A stretch of 58,970 bases of DNA from 2-01-FULL-39-33 sp964361645 (GCA_964361645.1 CAYIBK010000003.1:1-58970); one strand, 5' to 3'; counted from the stretch's first letter, positions 34,666-44,007 are shown. Translations and numbers: made by a program. Notes: a model not told the origin generated them from the sequence alone.

Positions 34666-36138
34666 ATGGATTTGAATAAATTAACTGTTTTGGAAACTTT
34701 TGAAGGTTTAAGAGATAAAAAGTTTTCTAGCGCAGAAATAACTAAAAATTATTTAAAGCAAATTGAAGTTTTAGATGATAAAATCAAAGCTTTTATTACT
34801 ATTAATGAAGATGAGGCATTATCTCAAGCTAAAGCAGTTGATAAAAAAATAAAAAATAAAGAATCGCTGGCACCACTGGCCGGTATTCCAGTAGCCATTA
34901 AAGATCTTTTCTGCACTAAGGGGCTTAAATCAACCGGTGCTTCTAAGATTTTAGCTAATTATATTCCTCCCTATGACGCCGCCGTAGTAGAAAAAATTAG
35001 AGCATCGGATGGGGTGATAATAGGAAAAACTAATTTAGATGAATTTGCCATGGGTGGTTCTGGTGAAAAATCAGGTTTTTTCCCCACTCATAATCCCTGG
35101 GATTTAGAAAAAGTTCCTGGTGGCAGTTCTAGTGGTTCGGCGGCTGCCACGGCCTCAGATATGTGTGTTTATTCACTGGGCACGGATACTGGTGGTTCAA
35201 TTCGTCAGCCAGCCTCATTTTGCAATGTGACAGGTCTTAAAGTTTCTTATGGACGAGTTTCCAGATATGGAGTGATGGCTATGACTTCATCACTAGACAC
35301 TATTGGCCCGATTACTAAAAACATTGAGGATGCGGCTTTTGTTTTAGGTCAAATAGCCGGGCGCGACGAGCGTGATTCTACCACACCAGATGAAAAGGTG
35401 GATGATTATGTAAAAGAAATTAAAAAAGATATTAAAGGACTCAAAATTGGTTTGCCTAAAGAATATTTTATCGAGGGTATGGACGAGGAGGTGAGAAAGA
35501 TTGTTTTATTAGCCGCTAAAAAATTTGAAGAGCTGGGAGCTGAGATTATAGATATTAGTTTGCCTCATACTGATTTAGCCGTGGCCGCTTACTATATTAT
35601 TTGTCCGTCTGAAGTGAGTTCTAATATGGCCAGATATGACGGCATTAGATACGGGTTATCTAAAAGGGACAACAAAGATTTGTTGGATATTTATTTAAAC
35701 ACTAAATCAGCTGGCTTTGGCGCCGAAGTTAAAAGAAGGATAATGATTGGCACTTATGCTCTTTCTGCCGGCTACTATGATGCTTATTATAAAAAAGCTA
35801 TGCAAGTGAGGACTTTAGTTAGGCAGGATTTTGACAAGACATTTTCTAATATTGATGTTATACTTACTCCAGTCTCTCCAACGCCAGCCTGGAAGATAGG
35901 TGAAAATATAGGTAATCCGCTCAAAGATTATTTGGCCGATGTCTTCACTATCCCGGCATCACTGGCCGGTATTTGTGGTTTGTCTGTTCCGGCTGGATTT
36001 TCAAACGGCTTACCCGTGGGCATACAGCTATTGGGCAAAAGGTTTGACGAGAAAACTATTTTGCGAGCTGGTTATCAGTATCAAGAGGCAACCGATTGGC
36101 ACAAGCAAAAACCGGTAATTAAAAAAGTAAAAAATTAA
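34666..36138 (+). CDS. gatA: Asp/Glu-tRNA amidotransferase subunit GatA
   Basis: 490 residues. Amidase-signature enzyme with the Ser-cisSer-Lys triad: Lys in GIPVAIKDLFCTKG, Ser in GGSSSGSAAATAS, and the nucleophile Ser in TDTGGSIRQPASF. It releases ammonia from glutamine for GatB to amidate mischarged Glu-tRNA(Gln) or Asp-tRNA(Asn). Full length. Part of gatC-(small gene)-gatA. Confidence 0.97.
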   Translation: MDLNKLTVLETFEGLRDKKFSSAEITKNYLKQIEVLDDKIKAFITINEDEALSQAKAVDKKIKNKESLAPLAGIPVAIKDLFCTKGLKSTGASKILANYIPPYDAAVVEKIRASDGVIIGKTNLDEFAMGGSGEKSGFFPTHNPWDLEKVPGGSSSGSAAATASDMCVYSLGTDTGGSIRQPASFCNVTGLKVSYGRVSRYGVMAMTSSLDTIGPITKNIEDAAFVLGQIAGRDERDSTTPDEKVDDYVKEIKKDIKGLKIGLPKEYFIEGMDEEVRKIVLLAAKKFEELGAEIIDISLPHTDLAVAAYYIICPSEVSSNMARYDGIRYGLSKRDNKDLLDIYLNTKSAGFGAEVKRRIMIGTYALSAGYYDAYYKKAMQVRTLVRQDFDKTFSNIDVILTPVSPTPAWKIGENIGNPLKDYLADVFTIPASLAGICGLSVPAGFSNGLPVGIQLLGKRFDEKTILRAGYQYQEATDWHKQKPVIKKVKN

Positions 36139-36186
36139 AAAACAATCAAATAATAAAAATAATAATTAATAAATAAGAGAAAAAAT

Positions 36187-36786
36187 ATGAGTGAAGGTGC
36201 AAAAAATCAACAATTTCTTTTGGGTCTTTTCGGGGGTATTGCCTCGGTTAGCGTTATCGGGCTGATAATTTTGGGTGTCGCTTTTTTGAATGTCAAAAAC
36301 GGTGATAATCAACCAGCTAATGATCAGACGGATAATGTTCAGAACCAGAACAATACAGCTCCGCCGATAGTCCAAGATAAAGCTAATGTTCCCGGCGTTT
36401 CAACTTATTCGGAAAAAAAAGATGCTGAAATATGTAAAGAAAATGGCAAACCAGTGGTTTATTTATTTTCTACTACTTGGTGCCCCCATTGTCAGTGGAT
36501 AAAAGATACTTTTGACGAGGTGGTTAGTAAATATGTAGCCGAAGGTAAAATTGTGGCTTATCATTGGGATGTAGATATTAATGATAATACTCTAACCTCG
36601 GAAAAGGAAACTGTCGTGCCAGCTAAAGATTTAGCTATTTATAAGGAATTCAACCCGGGTGGATCAATTCCAACTTTCGTCTTTGGATGCAAATATTCTA
36701 GAATAGGCAATGGTTTTGAACAACAACAGGATTTGAAATCAGAAATATCAGAATTTGAAGCTTTGATTAAAGATATGATTAAATAG
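36187..36786 (+). CDS. Membrane-anchored thioredoxin-like protein
   Basis: 199 residues. One N-terminal transmembrane helix (FLLGLFGGIASVSVIGLIILGVAFL) and a Gln/Asn-rich linker lead to a thioredoxin domain with active site TTWCPHCQWIKDTF (C-P-H-C) and cis-Pro in GGSIPTFVFG. The CPHC pair, as in DsbA, points to an oxidising or isomerising role outside the membrane. The gene ends at a strong terminator. Confidence 0.85.
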   Translation: MSEGAKNQQFLLGLFGGIASVSVIGLIILGVAFLNVKNGDNQPANDQTDNVQNQNNTAPPIVQDKANVPGVSTYSEKKDAEICKENGKPVVYLFSTTWCPHCQWIKDTFDEVVSKYVAEGKIVAYHWDVDINDNTLTSEKETVVPAKDLAIYKEFNPGGSIPTFVFGCKYSRIGNGFEQQQDLKSEISEFEALIKDMIK

Positions 36787-36801
36787 TTTTAAGTTAGAAA
36801 A

Positions 36802-36825
36802 AGCGGCTATTTTAGCCGTTTTTTT
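36802..36825 (+). terminator. Rho-independent terminator
   Basis: Stem AGCGGCTA/TAGCCGTT (36802-36809 with 36813-36820) with a 3-nt loop and a T-run to 36825, 16 bp after the thioredoxin gene. Confidence 0.9.
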
Positions 36826-36933
36826 GTTTTATAACATAATTGTTAAGGACAGTCTTTTTATGGACAAAATTGATTATTTTAGGTAAAATTTGTTTAGTCT
36901 ACAGAGTGGAAATCAAAACAGGAGGCATTAGAC

Positions 36934-37101
36934 ATGGTAATTAAATTCGAACCTTATTGGCATTGTAAGAGTTGTTTTGCTAGGGGGCAGGCCAAGATGG
37001 GCATTCCATCTAAATGCCCTAAATGCGATAGTGAAGATATTTATAAGCCAACTATTAAGAAAGGCGGGCCATTTGATGTTGATTCTTTAAAAAAGTATTA
37101 A
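36934..37101 (+). CDS. Small zinc-ribbon protein
   Basis: 55 residues: HCKSCFARGQAKMG and KCPKCDSED provide two CxxC pairs, 13 residues apart, typical of a zinc ribbon. A strong ribosome site, AGGAGG, lies 8 bp before the ATG at 36934, which supports translation despite its size. It is followed by a hairpin (37108-37126) and the tRNA-Ser gene. Function unknown; such small ribbons often bind nucleic acid or protein partners. Confidence 0.8.
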   Translation: MVIKFEPYWHCKSCFARGQAKMGIPSKCPKCDSEDIYKPTIKKGGPFDVDSLKKY

Positions 37102-37107
37102 GACAAC

Positions 37108-37126
37108 AAGGCGATTAATTCGCCTT
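37108..37126 (+). terminator. Hairpin between zinc-ribbon gene and tRNA-Ser
   Basis: Stem AAGGCGA/TCGCCTT with a 5-nt loop, ending in a short T-rich run. It may terminate the zinc-ribbon transcript or mark the tRNA 5' leader. Confidence 0.55.
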
Positions 37127-37132
37127 TAATTT

Positions 37133-37222
37133 GGAGAGGTGGCCGAGTGGTTGAAGGCGCACGCTTGGAAAGCGTGTGTACTGTAAAAGGTACCGCAGGT
37201 TCGAATCCTGTTCTCTCCGCCA
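37133..37222 (+). tRNA. tRNA-Ser(GGA)
   Basis: A complete cloverleaf with long variable arm. The acceptor stem is GGAGAGG/TCTCTCC, the anticodon loop TTGGAAA has GGA at 37167-37169, the variable arm is TACTG...GGTACC-like, and the T arm is CAGGTTCGAATCCTG. Discriminator G and an encoded CCA (37220-37222). GGA reads UCC/UCU serine codons. Confidence 0.97.
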
Positions 37223-37251
37223 AGTTTTACATTTTGTTATAATTTTATCGT

Positions 37252-37647
37252 ATGAAAATAGTTATAGCTGGTAGCGCCATACTTCAAAAAGAGATAAAAC
37301 AATGGATCACTTATTGGGAAAGTGTTGGTGATAATTCTATTTTGGATTATCCCAAAGAAATACCGCCAATTGACTTTGAAAATTTATATCCCGATATACA
37401 TAAGAATTTTTTTAAGAATATAATAGAGGCTGATTTGCTGTTTATTGCCAATGAAAAAAAGAATGGTATTGATGGCTATATTGGAGCTGAAACTTTTGCC
37501 GAACTGGCGTTTGGTTTAACTCAGAAATTAGTTTACAATAAAGATATAAAACTAATACTTGCTCACATGCCAGCCAAAGAAGTTGCTTGCTATGATGAAA
37601 TAGTTTTATGGTTAAAACTCAGCTGGATTGATGATATTTTAAATTAA
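37252..37647 (+). CDS. Possible nucleoside 2-deoxyribosyltransferase-like protein
   Basis: 131 residues. It starts with a Rossmann-like strand (MKIVIAGSAIL) and contains IIEADLLFIANEKKNGIDGYIGAETFAELAFGLTQKL. That resembles the 'aDlvi...DxGtaxElgfA' region of the nucleoside deoxyribosyltransferase fold, including a conserved Glu in TFAELAFG. The last part may be a helical cap. Such proteins cleave or transfer N-glycosidic bases, or act as nucleotide-binding effectors. The family assignment is tentative. It stands alone after tRNA-Ser. Confidence 0.5.
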   Translation: MKIVIAGSAILQKEIKQWITYWESVGDNSILDYPKEIPPIDFENLYPDIHKNFFKNIIEADLLFIANEKKNGIDGYIGAETFAELAFGLTQKLVYNKDIKLILAHMPAKEVACYDEIVLWLKLSWIDDILN

Positions 37648-37684
37648 TATATTAAAATAATTAAATAAATTTCTGGCTAAAAAA

Positions 37685-38974
37685 TTGATTAAATATAATT
37701 ACGTTTGGATAGCAATTTTGATTTTATCTTTTTTGCCAGCCTTTTTTTGGCTGATGGCTCCCTCTTTTTTGCCTCGTTTTGATAATTTTACCAATACCAT
37801 GACTAGTTTGGGCAAATTAGCCGGCTTAATCGGCTTGGCTTTATTTTCTTTCAGTTTGATTTTAAGCTCCAGGTTTCATTTCCTAGATAAATATTTTAAA
37901 GGTTTAAATAATGTTTATGCCAAACATAGTTTAATCGGCCAAGCAGCTTTTATTTTGTTGCTGTTTCATCCTTTGCTTTTGATCTTTAAGTATGGCGGCG
38001 GTTCTCTTGATGGCGCGATTAGGTTTTTATCGCTCGATGCTAATTGGCCCAAGAATTTAGGATTATTGTCTTTATCACTGATGATTTTACTGGTAGTATT
38101 AACTCTTTACCTGCGTCCCAAATATAATATCTGGAAAATCACCCATAAATTTTTGGGTTTATCTTTTTATTTTGGTTCAATTCATGCCTTACTAATTCCT
38201 AGTGATATATCCAGATATGCTCCGCTTAAATTTTATATGCTTGGCTTGTCATCATTAGCTTTATTAGTTTTTGTCTATAGAACATTGTTAGGAAAATTTT
38301 TAGTTAAAAAATATAAATATATAGTGACTAATGTATCATCATTAAATGATAATGTGCTAGAGATAACCATGAAACCCAAGTCCAAAAGATTATCTTTTAA
38401 TCCCGGACAATTTATTTTTATCAGTTTTTTTGATGATAAAATAAGTAGAGAAAGCCATCCCTTCTCTATCTCTTCCGGGCCAGGTGATGATGATTTGAAA
38501 ATTACCATTAAAAATTCCGGAGATTACACTAGTGAGTTAATAAATCTTTCAACAGGATCGCTGGCAAAAATAGAAGGTCCATTTGGCTTTTTTTCCCATT
38601 TAAATTCCATTTATAATAATCAAATTTGGATTGCTGGTGGCATTGGCATAACTCCATTTTTGAGTATGGCCAAATCATTAATATTAAATTCTAATTATTC
38701 AATCGATTTATTTTATTGTCTTAATAACGATAATGAATCAATTTATCTTGATTGGCTTCAAAACCTAGGTTCTAATTTAAGAGTTCATCCATTTTATTAT
38801 ACTCAGAAAGGTTATATTAATATTGAGGTAATTAAAAATACAGCCGGATCTTTAGCCGAGAAAGATATTTTTATTTGTGCTCCGCCAACAATGATAATAT
38901 CACTAAAAAAGCAATTTATCACCCAAGGCGTAGATAAAAAATTACTTCATTCAGAAGAATTTAATTTTACATAA
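37685..38974 (+). CDS. Ferric-reductase-like flavocytochrome
   Basis: 429 residues from a TTG start at 37685; no ATG gives the first helix. Six or so membrane helices carry paired histidines for heme binding (KHSLIGQAAFILLLFHPLL and THKFLGLSFYFGSIHALL). The C-terminal half is a ferredoxin-reductase module: FAD-binding RESHPFSISSGPG and NAD(P)-binding IAGGIGITPFLSMAK, ending with IFICAPPTMI. It would move electrons from NAD(P)H through FAD and heme to an acceptor outside the membrane (Fe3+, O2 or a quinone). Its close neighbours, a tiny membrane peptide and rubrerythrin, suggest a redox or oxygen-defence role. Confidence 0.87.
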   Translation: MIKYNYVWIAILILSFLPAFFWLMAPSFLPRFDNFTNTMTSLGKLAGLIGLALFSFSLILSSRFHFLDKYFKGLNNVYAKHSLIGQAAFILLLFHPLLLIFKYGGGSLDGAIRFLSLDANWPKNLGLLSLSLMILLVVLTLYLRPKYNIWKITHKFLGLSFYFGSIHALLIPSDISRYAPLKFYMLGLSSLALLVFVYRTLLGKFLVKKYKYIVTNVSSLNDNVLEITMKPKSKRLSFNPGQFIFISFFDDKISRESHPFSISSGPGDDDLKITIKNSGDYTSELINLSTGSLAKIEGPFGFFSHLNSIYNNQIWIAGGIGITPFLSMAKSLILNSNYSIDLFYCLNNDNESIYLDWLQNLGSNLRVHPFYYTQKGYINIEVIKNTAGSLAEKDIFICAPPTMIISLKKQFITQGVDKKLLHSEEFNFT

Positions 38975-39067
38975 ATGAAAAGTATTACCCTAATCATTTT
39001 AATATTTTTTATTATAGTAGTTTCTAGTTTATTTATATTTGATTTAATCAATTCTAATTTCGTCTAG
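38975..39067 (+). CDS. Candidate 30-residue membrane peptide
   Basis: The ATG directly follows the reductase stop (TAAATG). It encodes MKSITLIILIFFIIVVSSLF... and is nearly one pure transmembrane helix. Zero spacing suggests coupling to the reductase. It could be a small subunit or a chance frame; no homolog is recognised. Confidence 0.35.
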   Translation: MKSITLIILIFFIIVVSSLFIFDLINSNFV

Positions 39068-39130
39068 GATTTACTAGGTAAATATTATATCGGTGATTTA
39101 ATTTTAAAATAATAAATAATAATTAAAAAT

Positions 39131-39661
39131 ATGAAAGTATTTGTTTGCCGCATATGCGGGGAGGTTTATATAGGAGAGGAGGCCCCGTCATCCTGCCCAT
39201 TTTGTGGAGTAGAAAAAAAGTTTTTAGTTTTAAGCCATTTGTGGCGCGATGAGAATAATGTTGAGTTAACAGAAATTAGCCGCAAAAATTTAGAAGAATC
39301 GTTAAAGTTAGAAATATCCAACACCAAATTTTACAATTGCATTGAAGACACCTCAAGCAATAAAGAAATTTCTAAAATGTTTAAGGGTCTTAGAAAGGTG
39401 GAAAACGAGCATGCTTCTGTGTTTAGGAAATTATTAAAAATAAATCAGGATCCTGAGTTGGAAGAGGATTGTGTGGATGATGTAATGGTTTCTTTAGAAG
39501 ATTCAAGTAAACGCGAAGACCGAGCTGTTAAGTTGTATGAGAAAGCTGCTGGTGAAGCAACCGAACCAAGAGTAAGAGAAGTTTTTTTAGCTATTGCTAA
39601 GGTGGAAAAAGATCATTTGGCTTTAGATAATATAATGATGGCTAAATATAAAAATAAATAA
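39131..39661 (+). CDS. Rubrerythrin-like protein, rubredoxin domain first
   Basis: 176 residues. An N-terminal rubredoxin-like iron site (CRICGEVYIG...CPFCG) is followed by a ferritin-like four-helix domain. It has di-iron-type Glu/His motifs (LEISNTKFYN, VENEHASVFRKLL, AVKLYEKAA, VEKDHLALDNIM). The order is reversed compared with classic rubrerythrin, as in 'reverse rubrerythrins'. The protein should reduce peroxide with electrons from the rubredoxin site. It fits an oxygen-sensitive fermentative cell and the neighbouring flavocytochrome. Confidence 0.87.
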   Translation: MKVFVCRICGEVYIGEEAPSSCPFCGVEKKFLVLSHLWRDENNVELTEISRKNLEESLKLEISNTKFYNCIEDTSSNKEISKMFKGLRKVENEHASVFRKLLKINQDPELEEDCVDDVMVSLEDSSKREDRAVKLYEKAAGEATEPRVREVFLAIAKVEKDHLALDNIMMAKYKNK

Positions 39662-39668
39662 ATTTATC

Positions 39669-40271
39669 ATGGATACACTAGCCCCACTAATAATTGAGAT
39701 ATTAAAAGAATATGGCTATGTAATTGTTTTTTTGGGTACTATCGTAGCTGGAGAGGTGGTAATTTTAGCAGCGGTTTTTTTAGCTTCTCTTAAAATCTTA
39801 AATATTTATTTGGTTATCTTATTTTGTTTGGCGGGAACGGTAATTTCTGATAATTTATGGTATCTAATTGGCACGAAATTAAATAATAGGTTTAGTTATT
39901 TTAAGAAGTATCTTTATCTCACTAGATATAAAAAAAAGATCGCCTCTTTTAAAGAAAAATTTAATAGTCATTACCGACAATTTTTAGTTATGAGTAAGTT
40001 TATTTATGGATTTAGGATACTAATACTTTTGACTTCCGGTTATCAAAGAATACCTTATAAAAAATTTGTGATTTTTAATTTAATCGGCACCTTGTGTTGG
40101 ATGGTGGTTATAGTTTTTTTGGGATACATTATGGGTATATCTTGGAATTATTTAGGCCAATACAGCCATAATGCCAGATATTATGTTTTATTTGGCTTAT
40201 TAATATTGTTTGTGATAAGATACATTTTCAATAGACTGATAAATTATAATTATCATGGCCAACGAAATTGA
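39669..40271 (+). CDS. DedA family membrane protein
   Basis: 200 residues. The SNARE-associated/DedA pattern includes FLGTIVAGEVVILAAVFLASLKILNIYLVILFCLAGTVISDNLWYLIGTKL and the second half FYGF/KFIYGFRILILLTSGYQRIPYKKFVIFNLIGTLCWMVVIVFLGY. It has about five membrane helices including two re-entrant segments. DedA proteins have been linked to lipid flipping and membrane homeostasis. It ends 17 bp inside dnaG. Confidence 0.87.
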   Translation: MDTLAPLIIEILKEYGYVIVFLGTIVAGEVVILAAVFLASLKILNIYLVILFCLAGTVISDNLWYLIGTKLNNRFSYFKKYLYLTRYKKKIASFKEKFNSHYRQFLVMSKFIYGFRILILLTSGYQRIPYKKFVIFNLIGTLCWMVVIVFLGYIMGISWNYLGQYSHNARYYVLFGLLILFVIRYIFNRLINYNYHGQRN

Positions 40272-42165
40272 AGAAATAAAAGAGAGGATAAATATCGCCG
40301 ATTTAATGTCGGAATATATTAAATTAGTGCCAGCGGGAGCCAATTTTAGGGCTCTTTGTCCTTTTCATAATGAAAAAACACCCTCCTTGATGATCAGCTC
40401 GGAGAAAAAAATTTTTAAATGTTTCGGCTGTGGCGCTGGTGGTGATATTTTTGAGTTTTTGATGAAAATGGAAGGCTTGGAATTTCCTGAAGCCAAAAAA
40501 GTTTTGGCTAAAAAGGCCGGTGTAGTTTTGAAAGATTACGATCATCAGGATAGTGGCCAGAAATCAAGATTATTGAAAGCCATGGAGTTAGCTACAAAAT
40601 ATTATCATTATATTTTATTAAATAGCGAAAGTGCTAAGCCGGCTCTGGAATATTTAACCAAGAGAGGATTAACCGAAGATACGATTATTGATTGGCAAAT
40701 AGGTTATAGCCCCGATGGTTGGAGCAATGTTTATGATTTTTTAAAAAAAAGAGGTTTTAATGATCAGGAAATATTTCTAGCTGGACTATCGCTTAGAAAA
40801 AAAACCGGCTTTGGTTTTTATGATCGGTTTAGAAATAGGATAATGTTTCCCATTGATGATGTCAGCGGTAACACTGTGGCTTTTACAGCCAGAGTTAGCC
40901 CAGAAAATGAAGCTACAGAGGTTATGGGTAAATATATTAATAGTCCCCAAACAGATATTTACGATAAAAGCCGGATTGTTTTTGCGCTCAATAAGGCTAA
41001 GCCACACATAAAATCACAAGATAGCGCTGTAATAGTTGAAGGCCAAATGGATGCGATAACCGCTCACCAACACGGCTTTAAAAATGTGGTGGCTTCATCT
41101 GGTACAGCTCTAACTATGGATCAATTTAAATTGATCAAGCGGCAGACTAATAATTTTTTATTCGCCCTGGACTCGGATGTGGCTGGACAAAATGCTACCG
41201 CCAAAGGAGACGCTCTGGCTAAGGCTCTTGATCTTTATATTGTGGAATCGATGGATGAGCGAGGCAGAAAACATTCTTATATAGATTCCAATTTAAGTTA
41301 TAACATTAGTATTAAAATAGTAGAAATAAAAGGCGCTAAGGATCCGGATGAAATGATTAAAAATAATCCCCAGGGCTGGCAAGAAGCTGTTTCAGGCGCT
41401 CGGCCCATCATAGAATATTATTTTGATAAAGCAGTTGAAGGCTTGGATCCGTCTGATATTAACCAGCAACTTAGAGCCGTGAGACAACTTTTGCCCCAGA
41501 TAAATAAAATTAATAATAAAGTTGAGATCGGGAGTTGGCTCAAGAAGCTATCGCAAAAAATATCAGTTTCCGAAGATATCTTAAGAGAGGAGATGGCTAA
41601 TTTGCCCAAAAATAATTTGGCTATTAAAAATACATCTGAGGCTGATGCTCAAAGGGATAAAAAGGAAATTTTACCCAAGGATTTACAGCTTTTTAGAAAG
41701 ATTTTAGCCATTATTTTAAGGTATCCCATGCTACTTTCAAAAGTAATCAGTGATTTGCCAGTCGAATATTTGTATACCCCAACAGCCCTTGACCTTTACA
41801 AAAGATTAGTGTTATTTTATACTAAAGGCATTGACCCAGAGATTCTCTCATCTGTGGATAACTCCGATGTTGATTTACATGGTTTAATTGGGGAATACTT
41901 AAAGGAGGATAATTTAAATAGTAAAGAGTTAATTGGCTTGCTTGACGAGTCGTTTTTGCTTTCCACTAAAGATTTCTTAGAATTAACCGATAGGGAAGCT
42001 AAAGCAGAAATAGATGTTACCTTAAGGATACTAAATAATGATTATTTAAATAAAAAAATAAGTTTATTAAATAGGGAGCTGCAAGAGGCAGAAAAAAAAT
42101 CTGATTCTGATAAGATTAATAGTTTATCTTTGGAATTATCACAATTATTAAAAAGAAAAGAATAA
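40255..42165 (+). CDS. dnaG: DNA primase DnaG
   Basis: 636 residues. The N-terminal CHC2 zinc domain is CPFHNEKTPSLMIS...FKCFGCGAGGDIFEFLM. The catalytic core includes YDRFRNRIMFPIDD and the TOPRIM domain with VEGQMDAITAHQHGFKNVVASSGTALT and FALDSDVAGQNA. A C-terminal helical helicase-interaction region follows. It makes RNA primers for replication. It overlaps the DedA gene by 17 bp and is followed by rpoD, preserving the dnaG-rpoD part of the 'macromolecular synthesis' operon. Confidence 0.97.
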   Translation: MANEIEEIKERINIADLMSEYIKLVPAGANFRALCPFHNEKTPSLMISSEKKIFKCFGCGAGGDIFEFLMKMEGLEFPEAKKVLAKKAGVVLKDYDHQDSGQKSRLLKAMELATKYYHYILLNSESAKPALEYLTKRGLTEDTIIDWQIGYSPDGWSNVYDFLKKRGFNDQEIFLAGLSLRKKTGFGFYDRFRNRIMFPIDDVSGNTVAFTARVSPENEATEVMGKYINSPQTDIYDKSRIVFALNKAKPHIKSQDSAVIVEGQMDAITAHQHGFKNVVASSGTALTMDQFKLIKRQTNNFLFALDSDVAGQNATAKGDALAKALDLYIVESMDERGRKHSYIDSNLSYNISIKIVEIKGAKDPDEMIKNNPQGWQEAVSGARPIIEYYFDKAVEGLDPSDINQQLRAVRQLLPQINKINNKVEIGSWLKKLSQKISVSEDILREEMANLPKNNLAIKNTSEADAQRDKKEILPKDLQLFRKILAIILRYPMLLSKVISDLPVEYLYTPTALDLYKRLVLFYTKGIDPEILSSVDNSDVDLHGLIGEYLKEDNLNSKELIGLLDESFLLSTKDFLELTDREAKAEIDVTLRILNNDYLNKKISLLNRELQEAEKKSDSDKINSLSLELSQLLKRKE

Positions 42166-42308
42166 TAAATTAAATCAAGGAACTTTTATCTTAATTAAGT
42201 AAGATTTAGGTTTACTGTAAATTATTTTTTAGTTTTAATATTGTTGAATTAAATCATAATTTTAAAATTTCACTTAAATCTCATAGAGTCAAATTCATTA
42301 AAATTTTC

Positions 42309-43640
42309 ATGATGAAAAAAACAGCCAAGAAGGCTTATAAATCAGCCCTGTCTGCGCGAGCAGGTAAGAAAAAAGTTTCCCCCAAAAGAGCTGAAAAGAA
42401 AACTACCAGGAAAAAAATTAGCTTTACCAGTAAGAAAAAAACTCAGTCGAGAAAATCGGCTATTTCAAAAAAGAAAGCTAAACATCTCAAAGTTCCAAAA
42501 GTAGAAGTTAAACCAAACGAAGAAGCGATTTTAAACCTCATTAAAAAAGGTAAATCGCGTAGTTTTGTTACAGAACAGGAAATCATGATTTTATTTCCGG
42601 AATTAGAAGAATATGTTGATAGGTACGAAGAATTACTTGAGGATTTATCGGCTACCAGTGTTAGTATTGTGGAAAGTGGCGGATTTTTTGGCGGCACGAT
42701 GTTGAAAAGTCCTTTTGCCAAGGCAGTTGAGAAACCGGTAAAAACTCGCAAAGTTCAAAGTCGAACTATGGAGAAATTAAAAGAACTCTCTCAAGTAGAT
42801 ATTAATTTAGGAGATATTTCCACTGATTCCATTCAGATGTATTTAAGGGAAATTGGCCGCGTGCCACTCTTAAAATCGGATGAAGAAATTATGTTGGCCA
42901 AAGAAATTGAAAGAGGCAATATGGAAGCCAAGCATCAATTAATTAAAGCCAATTTAAGACTAGTGGTTTCTATCGCTAAAAGATTCACCGGCAAGAGTTT
43001 GTCGCTTTTGGATTTGATTCAGGAAGGCAATATAGGATTGTTTCGCGCCGTTGATAAATTTGATTATCATAAGGGCTATAAATTTTCTACCTACGCTACT
43101 TGGTGGATTAGGCAGGCCATCACTAGATCTTTGGCTGATCAATCCCGTACTATCCGTATCCCCGTTCATATGGTGGAAAATATCAATAAATTCCAGCAAG
43201 TGGAAAGAAGATTGGTTCAGGATTTAGGCCGAGAACCAATGCCAGAAGAAATTGCAGCTGAAATGGGTGAAGATATAGTAAAAATAAATCATATCATTAA
43301 AATTTCTCAAGAAACTATATCGCTGGGCACACCCGTGGGTGATGATAGCGATGATAGTGTTTTGGAAGATTTTATTGAAGATCAAAAAACCATTACCCCA
43401 GACAGAGTGGCGGCATTGCAGATTTTACGTGATTATGTCCAAGAGGTTATTTCCGAATTAACTCCTAGAGAACAGAAAGTTTTGGAGATGAGATTTGGCC
43501 TCAAGGATGGAGTTTCTCATACCCTAGAAGAGGTGGGCCAAGAGTTTGATGTTACTCGTGAACGTATCAGACAGATTGAAGCCAAATCATTAGAAAAGAT
43601 AGAAAAAATTAAAGGAGTTGAGAAACTTAGGGATTTTTAA
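42309..43640 (+). CDS. rpoD: RNA polymerase primary sigma factor RpoD/SigA
   Basis: 443 residues. A Lys-rich N-terminal extension (about 1-70) precedes a sigma-1.1-like part (EEAILNLIKKGKSRSFVTEQEIMILFPELEEY). Region 1.2 is DSIQMYLREIGRVPLLKSDEE; regions 2.1-2.4 end RFSTYATWWIRQAI-type (KFSTYATWWIRQAITRSLADQ). Region 3 is IPVHMVENINK, and region 4.2 is TLEEVGQEFDVTRERIRQIEAKSLEKI. It directs housekeeping transcription and fits the TTGACA/TATAAT promoters seen in the window. It follows dnaG. Confidence 0.97.
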   Translation: MMKKTAKKAYKSALSARAGKKKVSPKRAEKKTTRKKISFTSKKKTQSRKSAISKKKAKHLKVPKVEVKPNEEAILNLIKKGKSRSFVTEQEIMILFPELEEYVDRYEELLEDLSATSVSIVESGGFFGGTMLKSPFAKAVEKPVKTRKVQSRTMEKLKELSQVDINLGDISTDSIQMYLREIGRVPLLKSDEEIMLAKEIERGNMEAKHQLIKANLRLVVSIAKRFTGKSLSLLDLIQEGNIGLFRAVDKFDYHKGYKFSTYATWWIRQAITRSLADQSRTIRIPVHMVENINKFQQVERRLVQDLGREPMPEEIAAEMGEDIVKINHIIKISQETISLGTPVGDDSDDSVLEDFIEDQKTITPDRVAALQILRDYVQEVISELTPREQKVLEMRFGLKDGVSHTLEEVGQEFDVTRERIRQIEAKSLEKIEKIKGVEKLRDF

Positions 43641-43652
43641 TATAATTTGAAT

Positions 43653-43973
43653 ATGGATAATTCAAATATTACAATAAGTGATTTAGCCAACAATATTGAT
43701 GATTTAGCAGTTTCTGTTAAGTCTGGTTTTGAACAGATAGATAAACGATTTGAACAAGTAGATAAACGATTTGAAGATGTTTACGGTAGACTTGATAGTA
43801 TTGATTCCAAATTATCATTTATCCAAAAAGAAATAGAAGATATTAAAGTAAAATTAAGTGCTTTAGAAAATAGAACCATTGAAGATGGTAATATTTTAGG
43901 TGGTGATATATTGGATTTAAAAAACAGAGTTTCATTATTGGAAAAGAAAATAGAGCGATTATCGCATACTTAA
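43653..43973 (+). CDS. Small coiled-coil protein after rpoD
   Basis: 106 residues from the ATG at 43653, only 12 bp after rpoD. Residues about 20-100 form a heptad coiled coil (FEQIDKRFEQVDKRFEDVYGRLDSIDSKL...IKVKLSALENRT...LKNRVSLLEKKIERL). No transmembrane or catalytic features. Function unknown. Probably translated from the rpoD transcript. Confidence 0.65.
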   Translation: MDNSNITISDLANNIDDLAVSVKSGFEQIDKRFEQVDKRFEDVYGRLDSIDSKLSFIQKEIEDIKVKLSALENRTIEDGNILGGDILDLKNRVSLLEKKIERLSHT

Positions 43974-43978
43974 TATTA

Positions 43979-44007
43979 TTGACATTAGCGCTATTTTTTG
44001 ATAATAT
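43979..44007 (+). promoter_or_regulatory. Promoter of the tRNA-Asn gene
   Basis: TTGACA at 43979-43984, a 17-bp spacer and TAATAT at 44002-44007 place a start near 44014, about 37 bp before the tRNA. A small hairpin (about 44012-44035, AAGTGAG/CTCGCTT) with a following T-run lies in the leader and may also terminate the rpoD transcript. Confidence 0.75.
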
